Shown in pieces: positions 23,692 through 32,811 of a stretch of DNA of 41,639 nucleotides. The notes under the pieces are model-generated. The model was given only the letters and a program-made list of their open reading frames with translations, did no database searches and was not told where the DNA came from. How positions within the stretch are numbered: position 1 is the stretch's first letter; the number at the start of each line of letters is the position of its first letter. Source of the stretch: Bacteroidia bacterium (GTDB lineage: Bacteria > Bacteroidota > Bacteroidia > Bacteroidales > F082); contig JAUNNU010000006.1 of NCBI GenBank assembly GCA_030537295.1, positions 1 to 41,639 of the forward strand, in the 5' to 3' direction. A program made the position numbers and the translations under genes.

Positions 23692-25809
23692 ATGAAAAAC
23701 TCAGATTCAAAAAATGAAACTTTGGGACGCGTGCTTCTGATATACGTCGTCATGTTGCTCTTCGGTCTCGCTATAGTGGGCCGTATCATTTACATTCAGG
23801 TGGCCGAACGCGAGGAACTTCTCGAATACGCAAACAAATTCGGCACCAGAATCATCGAGACGGAAGGGATGAGAGGCAATATCTTTTCGAAGAACAATAC
23901 CATCATCGCCACCACTATTCCGGTTTATGACATCCATTTCGACCCTGTCGCCGTCGTCGATTCGGTTTATAAAAAGAATGTCAAAGCCTTGGCCGACAGC
24001 CTTTCCGTGATGTTTAAAAACTATTCCAAGTCACAGTATGTCAGTAAGTTGGATAAGGCGAGGGATAATAACAAACGTTATGTGAAAATTGCGAAGAGAC
24101 TTAAGAAAGACGATTACGAGCGTCTGCGTTCCTTCCCGATTTTCAACTGTAGGAACAACGGTTTGATTGTGGAGAAACAGTATGTCAGGGAGCGTCCGTA
24201 TGGCGACATCGCGATGAGAACCGTCGGCTATGTCATCCCCGATTCCATCAATCCCGTCAAGGTCGGGCTTGAAGGCGCATACGACACCTGTCTTGTCGGA
24301 AAGAACGGACTTCAGATGCAGAGGCGCGTGAACGGCGGACGTTTCATCAACGTGCCGGCTTCTGTCAACGTGCTGCCCGAAAACGGCAAGGACATCTACA
24401 CGTCCATCGACATTGAGATGCAGGACCTTGCCGAAGAGTCGCTGCGTCGTTGTCTCACCGACAACAAGGCCGCGAAAGGTTGCGTGATAATGATGGATGT
24501 CGAGACGGGTTTCGTCGAGGTGATGGCTTCGTTGAAATACAACGAGAAAAAAGACAAATACGAAGAATCGTATAATTTCGCCATCGCCGAGAACGTCGAG
24601 CCCGGCTCCACTTTCAAGGCAATCACCATGACGGCGTTGCTGGAGAACGACCCGGATTTTGACATAAACAGGGTGCTGGACCTCGGGACGGCGGCGAGGA
24701 TGAAGTTCCATAACCGCTTCATGACCGACTCGCATGTCGTCGCCAACGGCAAGCCGACCGTCAAACAGGCTTTCTGGGAGTCGTCGAACATTGCGTTCGG
24801 TCTTCTTGCAACTGAGGCGTTCGGCAGCAATCCGCAGGCGTTCATCGACCAGATCAGGAAGACGAAAATCAATGAGCCGCTGAACCTCGATCTGAAAGGC
24901 GAGGGGAAACCGTATATCAAGGGCACCGACAGCAAATATTGGTCGAAGGTTTCTTTGCCCTGGATGTCAATAGGTTATGAATTGACAGTGACACCGATAA
25001 CGCTTCTTACATATTACAACGCCATCGCCAACAACGGCAGGATGATGAAGCCTCAGTTCGTGAAGGAGATACGTCGCGGCAACGAAGTCGTGAGGAAATT
25101 CGACCCCGTTGTCATCAACGAGCACATCGCTTCGGAGCGGACAGTCAAGACGTTGCAGACATTGCTGCGCGGTGTGGTGGAGAACGGAACGGCGAAGGTG
25201 ATGAACGACTGCTCCTTCCCGGTGGCGGGAAAGACCGGAACCGCACAGATCTCAGGCGGAAAGAAGGGCTATAACAAGAAAGACTATACCGCCTCGTTCG
25301 TCGGATATTTCCCGGCCGACAACCCGAAATACACATGCATCGTCGTGATTTGCAACCCTTCGGCGGGAAAATATTACGGCGCGTCGGTGTCAGCGCCTGT
25401 ATTCAAGGAAATATCCGAGAAAGTATATGCCACCGAACTCGGCATCACCGACGAGACGTGCAGCTTCGATGCCAACTGCGACAAATACACCAAGGCGTCA
25501 CAGGTTTATTATGACGATGTGAACAACTATTGCCAGATGGCTGGAGTGCGTATGGTTGACAGCGAACTCGGCTCTGAATGGGTGAAGGTGAAACATTCTA
25601 ACAACGGCGGAGTTGTAATCGAAAATGTTGAGAATGAACAGAATAGCGTTCCGGAACTGACCGGCATGAACGTGACAGACGCCGTATATCTCATCGAAAA
25701 GATGGGATGGAAAGCCGATTTCAACGGCTGCGGAATAGTTGAGAAACAGTCGGTGGAGGCAGGAACAAATCTGGAAAAAGGTAAGACGATAACGTTTGTT
25801 TTGAAATAA
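23692..25809 (+). CDS. ftsI: Division-specific penicillin-binding protein with PASTA domain
   Basis: Septal peptidoglycan transpeptidase partnered with FtsW. The 705 residues comprise one membrane helix (about 12-33), the dimerisation/pedestal domain, and the transpeptidase domain with Ser306-Thr-Phe-Lys309 (SxxK), Ser364-Ser-Asn366 (SxN) and Lys514-Thr-Gly516 (KTG). One PASTA domain lies at the C-terminus (about 645-705, VPELTGMNVTDAVYLIEKMG). A PASTA domain is usual for the Bacteroidota enzyme. It starts 15 bases after the FtsL-like gene. Confidence 0.95.
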   Translation: MKNSDSKNETLGRVLLIYVVMLLFGLAIVGRIIYIQVAEREELLEYANKFGTRIIETEGMRGNIFSKNNTIIATTIPVYDIHFDPVAVVDSVYKKNVKALADSLSVMFKNYSKSQYVSKLDKARDNNKRYVKIAKRLKKDDYERLRSFPIFNCRNNGLIVEKQYVRERPYGDIAMRTVGYVIPDSINPVKVGLEGAYDTCLVGKNGLQMQRRVNGGRFINVPASVNVLPENGKDIYTSIDIEMQDLAEESLRRCLTDNKAAKGCVIMMDVETGFVEVMASLKYNEKKDKYEESYNFAIAENVEPGSTFKAITMTALLENDPDFDINRVLDLGTAARMKFHNRFMTDSHVVANGKPTVKQAFWESSNIAFGLLATEAFGSNPQAFIDQIRKTKINEPLNLDLKGEGKPYIKGTDSKYWSKVSLPWMSIGYELTVTPITLLTYYNAIANNGRMMKPQFVKEIRRGNEVVRKFDPVVINEHIASERTVKTLQTLLRGVVENGTAKVMNDCSFPVAGKTGTAQISGGKKGYNKKDYTASFVGYFPADNPKYTCIVVICNPSAGKYYGASVSAPVFKEISEKVYATELGITDETCSFDANCDKYTKASQVYYDDVNNYCQMAGVRMVDSELGSEWVKVKHSNNGGVVIENVENEQNSVPELTGMNVTDAVYLIEKMGWKADFNGCGIVEKQSVEAGTNLEKGKTITFVLK

Positions 25810-25817
25810 TTTTTAAG

Positions 25818-27272
25818 ATGAAGATAAACGAAATATTGAGAAATTGCAATGTCGTGAAGACGGTCGGGACGGCTGACCGTGAAGTCACCATGCTCGCTTT
25901 TGATTCGAGGAAATGTGTTAAAGACAGCATGTTCTTTGCCGTCTGCGGCACCCAGGTTGACGGCCACGACTATATCGCCAAGGCGATTGAGAACGGCGCA
26001 AAGACAATTGTGTGTGAACAGCTTCCGGTGTCGTTTGACGCTGACGTTACATACGTCGTGGTCGAGAACAGCGCCAAGGCCCTCGGATACGCCGCCTCTG
26101 AATATTTCGGGAATCCTTCTTCAAAGCTGCGTCTCGTCGGCGTCACAGGAACTAACGGAAAGACGACCATCGCGACGTTGCTTTACAGACTCTTTACGGA
26201 GGCGGGATACGCTTGCGGACTTCTTTCCACAATAGAAAACATCATCGACGGGAAAGTCATACCGTCAACACATACAACCGGCGACCAGCTGGAACTCAAT
26301 GAGTTGCTTTCAAAGATGGTCGATGTCGGATGCGAATATGCCTTCATGGAAGTCAGCTCGCATTCCGTTGACCAGGACAGAATCGCCGGACTTGCGTTCG
26401 AGGGCGGGATATTTACGAATCTCACTCACGACCATCTTGACTATCACAAGACCGTCGCCGCTTACCGCGACGCCAAGAAGAAATTCTTCGATAACCTCCC
26501 GGCAACGGCTTTCGCTCTCACCAATCTTGATGACAGGAACGGGATGGTGATGCTTCAGAACACGAAAGCGAGGAAGAAGACGTATTCGTTGCTGCACGAC
26601 GCCGACTTCAAGGCTGTCGTCCTTGAAAGTTGTTTCGACGGAATGAAGTTGAGAATCAACGGGAAAGAGCTGTTCACGCTTCTTGTCGGACGGTTTAACG
26701 CGTCGAACATCCTTGCGATTTACGGTGCTGCATCGCTGCTCGGGATGAAGGAAGACGAGCTGCTGTGCGGAGTCAGCAAGCTGCACAGCGCGGCGGGGCG
26801 TTTTCAGATGGTGTATTCGAAATCCGGTGTCATCGGCATCGTCGATTACGCTCACACCCCAGATGCTCTGAAGAACGTTCTTGACACGATAAATGAGATT
26901 CGCACTCATAATGAGACACTTATAACTGTCGCCGGTGCCGGTGGAAACCGCGATGCGGCAAAACGCCCGGAGATGGCCGACGCCGCCGTGACAAGGTCCG
27001 ACAGGCTTATCATCACAAGCGACAACCCGCGTTTCGAGAATCCGGAAGACATCATCGCGCAGATGAAAGCCGGCGTGAACGGCGCGTTTTACAATAAGGT
27101 GCTGTGCATCACCGACCGCCGCGAGGCCATACGCACCGCCGCCGCCCTCGCCAAAAAAGGCGACATCATCCTCGTAGCCGGAAAAGGCCACGAAAACTAT
27201 CAGGATGTGAAAGGCGTGAAACACCATTTTGATGACAAAGAAGAACTTGAAAATGCTTTTAACGAAAAATAA
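25818..27272 (+). CDS. murE: UDP-MurNAc-tripeptide synthetase
   Basis: Adds the third stem residue to UDP-MurNAc-L-Ala-D-Glu. The 484 residues have all three Mur ligase domains: the N-terminal UDP-binding domain, the central ATPase with GTNGKTT at 111-117, and the C-terminal domain. The DNPR motif (Asp402-Arg405) is the signature for meso-diaminopimelate specificity, in agreement with dapD in the window. It contrasts with the murD slot downstream, which keeps only the C-terminal domain. Confidence 0.96.
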   Translation: MKINEILRNCNVVKTVGTADREVTMLAFDSRKCVKDSMFFAVCGTQVDGHDYIAKAIENGAKTIVCEQLPVSFDADVTYVVVENSAKALGYAASEYFGNPSSKLRLVGVTGTNGKTTIATLLYRLFTEAGYACGLLSTIENIIDGKVIPSTHTTGDQLELNELLSKMVDVGCEYAFMEVSSHSVDQDRIAGLAFEGGIFTNLTHDHLDYHKTVAAYRDAKKKFFDNLPATAFALTNLDDRNGMVMLQNTKARKKTYSLLHDADFKAVVLESCFDGMKLRINGKELFTLLVGRFNASNILAIYGAASLLGMKEDELLCGVSKLHSAAGRFQMVYSKSGVIGIVDYAHTPDALKNVLDTINEIRTHNETLITVAGAGGNRDAAKRPEMADAAVTRSDRLIITSDNPRFENPEDIIAQMKAGVNGAFYNKVLCITDRREAIRTAAALAKKGDIILVAGKGHENYQDVKGVKHHFDDKEELENAFNEK

Positions 27273-27284
27273 GGAGGACGGAAA

Positions 27285-28565
27285 ATGTTGTACTATCTCT
27301 TTGATTTTCTTGATGAAAAGTTGAATTTCCCGGGTGCCGGAATGTTTAATTACGTCACTTTCCGCGCCATCGTCGCCATAATCATCGCACTCGTCGTGTC
27401 GATATGGCTCGGAAAGGTTTTCATCAAATACATGAAAAAGCATGACATCTCTGAAACCCAGCGTGATGCGAAGATTGACCCGTTCAACGTCGGAAAGAAG
27501 GGCGTCCCGACGATGGGCGGAATCGTGATCATCGCCTCGATATTGATTCCATGTCTCCTCATCGGGAAACTGCATAACGTCTATATGATTCTGATGCTCG
27601 CCACGACCGTAATTCTTGGTGGAATAGGCTTCGCCGACGACTACATCAAGACGGTCAAGAAAAACAAGGACGGCATCAAGGGCTGGTACAAGATTTTCGG
27701 TCAGATCGCACTCGGACTCATTGTCGGACTTACGCTTCGTTTCAGTCCGCAAGTCGTTATGAATGAAAGTGTTGAGAGGAAAATTGAAGATAACAAGGAA
27801 ATCGTGGTCAAGTCGCCGGATGTGAAGTCAACGAGGACGACGATTCCGTTTTTGAAGAACAACAACTTGAACTACGCCGACCTTTTCGGTTTTTTAGGCG
27901 AGCCTTACAAATACTACGCCGGTTGGATTTTCTTTGTGGCGTTGACAGTTTTCGTGGTGGCGGCTGTCTCCAACGGATCGAATCTCAACGACGGCATGGA
28001 CGGTATGGCGGCCGGAAACTCTGCGATTATCGGATTGGGCATCGGAATCTTGGCGTATCTTTCGAGTAACGCCATGCTTTCCGGATATTTGAATATCATG
28101 TATATCCCTGGCAGTGAGGAGGTTGTGATTTTCCTTGCGGCGTTCATCGGGGCTTTGATAGGTTTCCTTTGGTATAACTCGTTCCCGGCTCAGGTGTTCA
28201 TGGGCGACACCGGAAGCCTTACCATCGGCGGCATCATCGCTGTCTCGGCGATAATCATCCATAAGGAGTTGCTGCTTCCGTTGATGTGCGGCATCTTCCT
28301 CCTCGAAAGTGTGTCGGTCATCGGGCAGCGGATGTTTTATGTATCTGGGAAACGCAAAGGCGTGCATCGCCGCATCTGGAAACGTACACCTATCCACGAC
28401 CATTTCCGCACTTCAATGGATCAGGTCTTGAAATTGGATCCTACAAGCAGTGTGATTTATAAAGGCAAAGGCGACCTTCTTCATGAAATGAAAATAACGG
28501 TCAGATTCTGGATTGTGACGATAATTCTCGTCGCTGTCGCTATTTTAACATTGAAAATCAGATAA
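27285..28565 (+). CDS. mraY: Phospho-N-acetylmuramoyl-pentapeptide-transferase
   Basis: Makes lipid I from UDP-MurNAc-pentapeptide and undecaprenyl phosphate in the inner membrane. The 426 residues form about ten membrane helices with the active-site motifs FADDY (Asp118-Asp119), NLNDGMDGMA and FMGDTGSL, and the HRRIWKRTPIHDHF loop. A periplasmic insertion of about 60 residues (about 150-210) makes it longer than proteobacterial MraY, as is usual in Bacteroidota. Thirty bases separate it from the MurD-remnant gene. Confidence 0.96.
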   Translation: MLYYLFDFLDEKLNFPGAGMFNYVTFRAIVAIIIALVVSIWLGKVFIKYMKKHDISETQRDAKIDPFNVGKKGVPTMGGIVIIASILIPCLLIGKLHNVYMILMLATTVILGGIGFADDYIKTVKKNKDGIKGWYKIFGQIALGLIVGLTLRFSPQVVMNESVERKIEDNKEIVVKSPDVKSTRTTIPFLKNNNLNYADLFGFLGEPYKYYAGWIFFVALTVFVVAAVSNGSNLNDGMDGMAAGNSAIIGLGIGILAYLSSNAMLSGYLNIMYIPGSEEVVIFLAAFIGALIGFLWYNSFPAQVFMGDTGSLTIGGIIAVSAIIIHKELLLPLMCGIFLLESVSVIGQRMFYVSGKRKGVHRRIWKRTPIHDHFRTSMDQVLKLDPTSSVIYKGKGDLLHEMKITVRFWIVTIILVAVAILTLKIR

Positions 28566-28595
28566 TTATAAAAACAATATTTAAAATTTAAAAAA

Positions 28596-29135
28596 ATGAC
28601 TTTAGAACAACTTGCAAAACAGGGTAGAAGAACAGAGACTTTTACAACAGCTGCGACAATCAGCAGCAACATTTTTCAGGCTCGCAAGGCGAATGTGCGT
28701 AACTGCTTCGTTGACTGTGAACATATCAAACACAGAAATGAGGTCGTCGAAACGAGAAACGGCGTGAGTTTCATTGACGATTCGGGCGCGAGGAGCATCA
28801 CCGCCACATATTTCACTTTGAGCGAGACCACGGCTCCGACAATCTGGCTGACCATCGGCGGCTGTGAAGATTATGACGAGCTTATCCCTGTCGTGCGCCA
28901 GTGCGTGGTGGCGATTGTATGCATCGGCGGTGATTATGAAAATGTCAACAGGTCGTTCGGCGGCGTGGTGCGCGGCGGCGTCAGAAATGCCGAAAGCATG
29001 GAAGAAGCGATGAAAATCATCGAGACCATGACGGTCTCCGGCCAGAATGTCATATTCTCACCGGCTGCGAAGTCTGTCGAGATGAACGATGACGTTCTCG
29101 CTTCCGAATTTGTAAAACTTGCAAGAAATAATTGA
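28596..29135 (+). CDS. Stand-alone MurD C-terminal-domain-like protein at the murD position
   Basis: A 179-residue ORF occupies the place of murD. From about residue 40 it aligns with the MurD C-terminal domain. EHIKHRNEVVETRNG matches the domain entry (EHRLE-V---NGV), FIDDSGARS (60-67) matches FINDSKATN, and IWLTIGG (83-89) the GG-turn strand. ESMEEAMKII (133-142) matches the helix, and VIFSPAAKS (152-160) matches LLSPACAS. The ATPase domain and the N-terminal UDP-MurNAc domain (together about 280 residues) are absent. Residues expected to contact D-glutamate are altered: K to G and T to R in DSKAT, no Lys after the GG turn, no LDQFKNF. It has a normal start, no frameshift and operon spacing, so a catalytic ligase is excluded but a retained structural or regulatory role is possible. 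A decaying gene is the alternative. Confidence 0.8.
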   Translation: MTLEQLAKQGRRTETFTTAATISSNIFQARKANVRNCFVDCEHIKHRNEVVETRNGVSFIDDSGARSITATYFTLSETTAPTIWLTIGGCEDYDELIPVVRQCVVAIVCIGGDYENVNRSFGGVVRGGVRNAESMEEAMKIIETMTVSGQNVIFSPAAKSVEMNDDVLASEFVKLARNN

Positions 29136-29158
29136 TAATCAATAAAAACAATAAGAAG

Positions 29159-30349
29159 ATGAAAGAAAAAATCAAAAACTTAGTTCAGGGGGACAAGGTC
29201 ATCTGGGTCATGGTGATTTTCCTCATGTTGATTTCGATGCTCGCCGTCTATAGCGCGTCGGAGTCGTATGCAAACAACAGGTATCACGGCAGTAACGCTT
29301 TCGTGCTGTTGAAACACTCAATTTTATTGGTGCTTGGCTTTGTCTTCATGGTCATCGCCTCGTGCGTCAAATACAGGAAATTCTCGTGGATTCTGACGCT
29401 ATTGTGTTGGATTTCAATACCATTGCTTGCCTATACGCTTTTCTTCGGACAGAATTGGAATCACGCTTCACGTGTCATTGGCATCGGCGGCCTGACGTTT
29501 CAGACCAGCGACTTAGCGAAAATCGCGCTCGTGGGTTATCTCGCCCGCGTGCTGACCATCGACCACGACAAACTCAACACATTCAAGGTTGTGGCCTGGA
29601 AGGTGATGCTTCCGGTGACTGTCATCGTCGGACTTATTTTCCCGGAGAACTTCTCGACGGCGGCGATGCTTTTCGTGGTCTGCCTCGTGATGATGTTCAT
29701 CAGCAGGCTGGAGATGAAATACATCTTGGGATTTCTCGGAATCGTTGTCGTTGCCGGCAGCCTTTTCATATCTGTCGGCTTGATGATCTCAAAGTCAAAT
29801 CCTGACGCTGATAACAGAATCACGACATGGGTGAACAGGTTTGACAGGTTTTTCTCTGACGAAGAAGAGATTGACAGCGACGCTAATTTCCAGGTGAAAC
29901 AGGCGGAGATCGCCATTGCCGGCGGCGGCGTTTTCGGGAAGTCACCCGGAAAAAGCACGCAGCGTAACGTGTTGCCTCATCCGTATTCCGACTTCATCTA
30001 TGCGATAATCATTGAGGAGTACGGGCTTGTCGGCGGCATCGCGGTGCTTCTGATTTACATGATACTTCTGTACCGCGCAATGCGTGTCGTAAGGAAAGCT
30101 CCGCAGTCGTTCGGTGCCTTGCTCTCCATCGGTTTGGCGTTCAGCCTTGTCATGCAGGCAATGATAAACATGGGTGTCGCAGTCGGATTGCTGCCTGTGA
30201 CGGGACAGCCGTTGCCGTTCGTGAGCATGGGCGGGACGTCGTTGCTGTTCACCGGAATATCTTTGGGGATAATAATAAGTGTAACGAAAGATATATACAA
30301 GAATAATGAAAGAGAAACAGAACTTGAAATCGCCGAGGCTGATAGTTAG
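29159..30349 (+). CDS. ftsW: Septal peptidoglycan polymerase FtsW
   Basis: SEDS-family glycosyltransferase that polymerises lipid II at the septum with FtsI. The 396 residues contain about ten membrane helices, LTFQTSDLAKIALVGYLAR, the periplasmic loop with RITTWVNRFDRFF, HPYSDFIYAIIIEEYG, and the final GQPLPFVSMGGTSLL signature. The ATG at 29159 is preferred over a TTG nine codons upstream. Its 3' end overlaps murG by 44 bases. Confidence 0.95.
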   Translation: MKEKIKNLVQGDKVIWVMVIFLMLISMLAVYSASESYANNRYHGSNAFVLLKHSILLVLGFVFMVIASCVKYRKFSWILTLLCWISIPLLAYTLFFGQNWNHASRVIGIGGLTFQTSDLAKIALVGYLARVLTIDHDKLNTFKVVAWKVMLPVTVIVGLIFPENFSTAAMLFVVCLVMMFISRLEMKYILGFLGIVVVAGSLFISVGLMISKSNPDADNRITTWVNRFDRFFSDEEEIDSDANFQVKQAEIAIAGGGVFGKSPGKSTQRNVLPHPYSDFIYAIIIEEYGLVGGIAVLLIYMILLYRAMRVVRKAPQSFGALLSIGLAFSLVMQAMINMGVAVGLLPVTGQPLPFVSMGGTSLLFTGISLGIIISVTKDIYKNNERETELEIAEADS

Positions 30350-31433
30350 CGGCGGCGGCACGGGAGGACATATCTTCCCGGCCATTGCGATAGCGGACGC
30401 ATTCAAAAGACGTCATCCTGATGCCGAGATACTTTTCGTCGGGGCAAAAGGCAGGATGGAGATGGAACGCGTGCCTAAAGCTGGTTATCCTATTGAAGGA
30501 CTGTGGATTAGCGGTTTCAAACGTGAGCTGTCATTCGACAACCTCAGCTTCCCTTTCAAATTGATGAGCAGTCTTTGCAAGGCAAGGAAAATTCTGAAAC
30601 GTTTCAAACCCGATGCCGTCGTCGGCGTCGGCGGATTCGCCAGCGGACCGACCATGCGCAAGGCAACGGCAATGGGAATACCGGTGATAATACAAGAACA
30701 GAATTCGTTCCCTGGTGTCACAAACAAAATCGTGGCGCCGAAAGCCGCCAAGATTTGCGTTGCGTATGAAAACATGGACAGATGGTTCCCAAAAGACAAA
30801 ATCGTCTTGACCGGCAACCCGTTGAGAAACAATATCGTATCTGTCGAAAACCTCAAAGAGGAAGGCGCACGTTTCTTCGGCCTCGACCCGCAGAAACCGA
30901 TAATCCTGCTCGTCGGCGGAAGCCAAGGCGCACTCGGAATCAACAAAGGCATCTCCGCACAATTGCATAAATTCAAAGATAATGACTGTCAGATGATTTG
31001 GCAGACCGGTAAGTTTTACATCGAACAGGCTGCAAAGGAGGTCGAAGCACAAAATCTTTCTGACAGAGTGAAAACGGTGGTGTTCATCGAGCGGATGGAC
31101 CTCGCTTACGCCGCCGCCGACATCGTGATTTCAAGAGCCGGCGCAATGTCGATTTCCGAGCTTTCACTTGTGAAAAAACCTGTCGTTTTTGTGCCGCTTC
31201 CGACAGCAGCCGAAGACCATCAGACGAAAAACGCACAGAGTTTGGTAGATGCTGACGCAGCTGTGATGGTGAGAAATGACAAGACCGAAACCGAGCTTCT
31301 GCCAGCAGTTTTTGACCTGCTTAAAAACAAAGAAAAAATGTCCGATATGTCGGAAAATATTTCTAAATTTGCACGACCAAACGCGGCTGAAGATATTGTG
31401 AATGAGATAGATAAAGTTTTGGGAATTTCATAG
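30306..31433 (+). CDS. murG: UDP-GlcNAc:lipid I GlcNAc transferase
   Basis: Converts lipid I to lipid II at the inner face of the membrane. The 375 residues have the N-terminal VSGGGTGGHIFPA (GGGTGGH at 16-22), GVGGFASGP, QEQNSFPG, the UDP-GlcNAc motif VGGSQGALGIN, and the SRAGAMSISEL segment with VPLPTAAEDHQTKNA. Starting at 30306 gives an unusual 44-base overlap with ftsW but keeps the canonical N-terminus; no later ATG precedes the GGGTGGH motif. Confidence 0.95.
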   Translation: MKEKQNLKSPRLIVSGGGTGGHIFPAIAIADAFKRRHPDAEILFVGAKGRMEMERVPKAGYPIEGLWISGFKRELSFDNLSFPFKLMSSLCKARKILKRFKPDAVVGVGGFASGPTMRKATAMGIPVIIQEQNSFPGVTNKIVAPKAAKICVAYENMDRWFPKDKIVLTGNPLRNNIVSVENLKEEGARFFGLDPQKPIILLVGGSQGALGINKGISAQLHKFKDNDCQMIWQTGKFYIEQAAKEVEAQNLSDRVKTVVFIERMDLAYAAADIVISRAGAMSISELSLVKKPVVFVPLPTAAEDHQTKNAQSLVDADAAVMVRNDKTETELLPAVFDLLKNKEKMSDMSENISKFARPNAAEDIVNEIDKVLGIS

Positions 31434-31441
31434 TTGGAAAA

Positions 31442-32809
31442 ATGATGAATAACGGTGGAATAGTGTATTTTCTGGGAATCGGCGGCATCGGAATGAGTGC
31501 CCTCGCCCGCTATTTCAAGGCTCAAGGCTTTGAAGTGGCTGGCTACGACCGTACCTGTTCTCCGTTGACGCAAAACCTTGAAAATGAAGGAATTAAAATA
31601 CATTATTCAGACAATCCTTCGTTGATTCCCGAAAATATTGATTTCGTTGTAATGACACCTGCAATTCCTGCTAACCTTCAGGAACTCAATGTTTTAAGGA
31701 GTCAAAATGTGAAAATCGTCAAAAGAGCCGAGGTCTTGGGGATGTTGTCGCGTCGGTGCAAGACACTCGCTGTGGCGGGGACGCACGGCAAAACGACGAC
31801 AACCGCTTTGGTGACGCATATCATGATGACGGCGGGCAGGAAAATCTCATCGTTTATCGGCGGAATCTCGCGTAATATCAACAGCAACGTGGTCATCGGT
31901 GACGCTGACGACGACTTTCTCGTGGTGGAAGCCGACGAGTTCGACCATTCCTTCCTGCAACTTTCGCCTTTCGCAAGCATCGTCACCTCAATTGATGCCG
32001 ACCATCTTGACATTTACGGTGATTATCAGCATCTTACGGAAAGCTTTAATGAATTTGTCGATAAGAATTCTGACGAAGGAATTGTCATTTATCATGAAAA
32101 CCTTCCGATAAAGACGACGAAAAAACATCTTACGTACGGCTTGGAAAACGCCAATGTCGTGGCTCGTAATATTCAGATTGTCAATGGTTTGACTGAGTTT
32201 GAAATCAAGACTTCCGACGATGACGTGTTTAATCTTCACGGCGAGAAGTTTGTGATGCCGCTTTACGGGAATCATAACGTTCAGAACGCACTCGCGGCTG
32301 TTATGATATGCGCTTTTTCGGGCGTTGACGTTGCGACAATAAAAGAGGCGTTGCTGACTTTCAAAGGCGTGCAGCGTCGTTTCGACATCCGCGTCAGAGA
32401 TGAAAAACACGTCTATGTCGATGACTACGCACATCATCCCGAAGAGATAAAAGCTGCTTTGACAGCGGCACGTAAAGTGTTTCCTGACAAAGAGTTGACA
32501 GTCGTATTCCAGCCTCATCTCTTCACCAGAACGCGTGACTTCATGGACGGTTTTGCGGAGAGCCTGTCAATCGCCGACCGAGTGATTCTGCTCGACATCT
32601 ATCCGGCGAGGGAACTTCCGATAGAAGGTGTCACTTCGTCCGCGCTTTTTGAGAAAATCACTTCAAGAGACAAGATGCTCTGCACAAAGGACAATCTTGT
32701 TTCAACAGTGAAAGACATTGACCCTGAATTGATTATGACAATGGGCGCAGGAGATATCGACCGTTTCGTGCCTGTTTTTGAAAATTTGTTCACTAAAAAT
32801 GATGTTTAG
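31442..32809 (+). CDS. murC: UDP-N-acetylmuramate--L-alanine ligase
   Basis: Adds L-alanine to UDP-MurNAc. The 455 residues contain the N-terminal dinucleotide-like FLGIGGIGMSALA, P-loop GTHGKTTT (113-120), FDHSFLQL, GNHNVQNALAA, and the C-terminal VDDYAHHPEEI and FQPHLFTRTRDF motifs. All three Mur ligase domains are complete, unlike the murD slot. The gene starts 8 bases after murG. Confidence 0.96.
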   Translation: MMNNGGIVYFLGIGGIGMSALARYFKAQGFEVAGYDRTCSPLTQNLENEGIKIHYSDNPSLIPENIDFVVMTPAIPANLQELNVLRSQNVKIVKRAEVLGMLSRRCKTLAVAGTHGKTTTTALVTHIMMTAGRKISSFIGGISRNINSNVVIGDADDDFLVVEADEFDHSFLQLSPFASIVTSIDADHLDIYGDYQHLTESFNEFVDKNSDEGIVIYHENLPIKTTKKHLTYGLENANVVARNIQIVNGLTEFEIKTSDDDVFNLHGEKFVMPLYGNHNVQNALAAVMICAFSGVDVATIKEALLTFKGVQRRFDIRVRDEKHVYVDDYAHHPEEIKAALTAARKVFPDKELTVVFQPHLFTRTRDFMDGFAESLSIADRVILLDIYPARELPIEGVTSSALFEKITSRDKMLCTKDNLVSTVKDIDPELIMTMGAGDIDRFVPVFENLFTKNDV

Positions 32810-32811
32810 TT

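Noticed and set aside
26310..27752. 480-codon ORF antisense to murE and mraY
   Set aside because: It is a complement-strand shadow of two certain genes, with His/Arg/Val-rich composition typical of such shadows.
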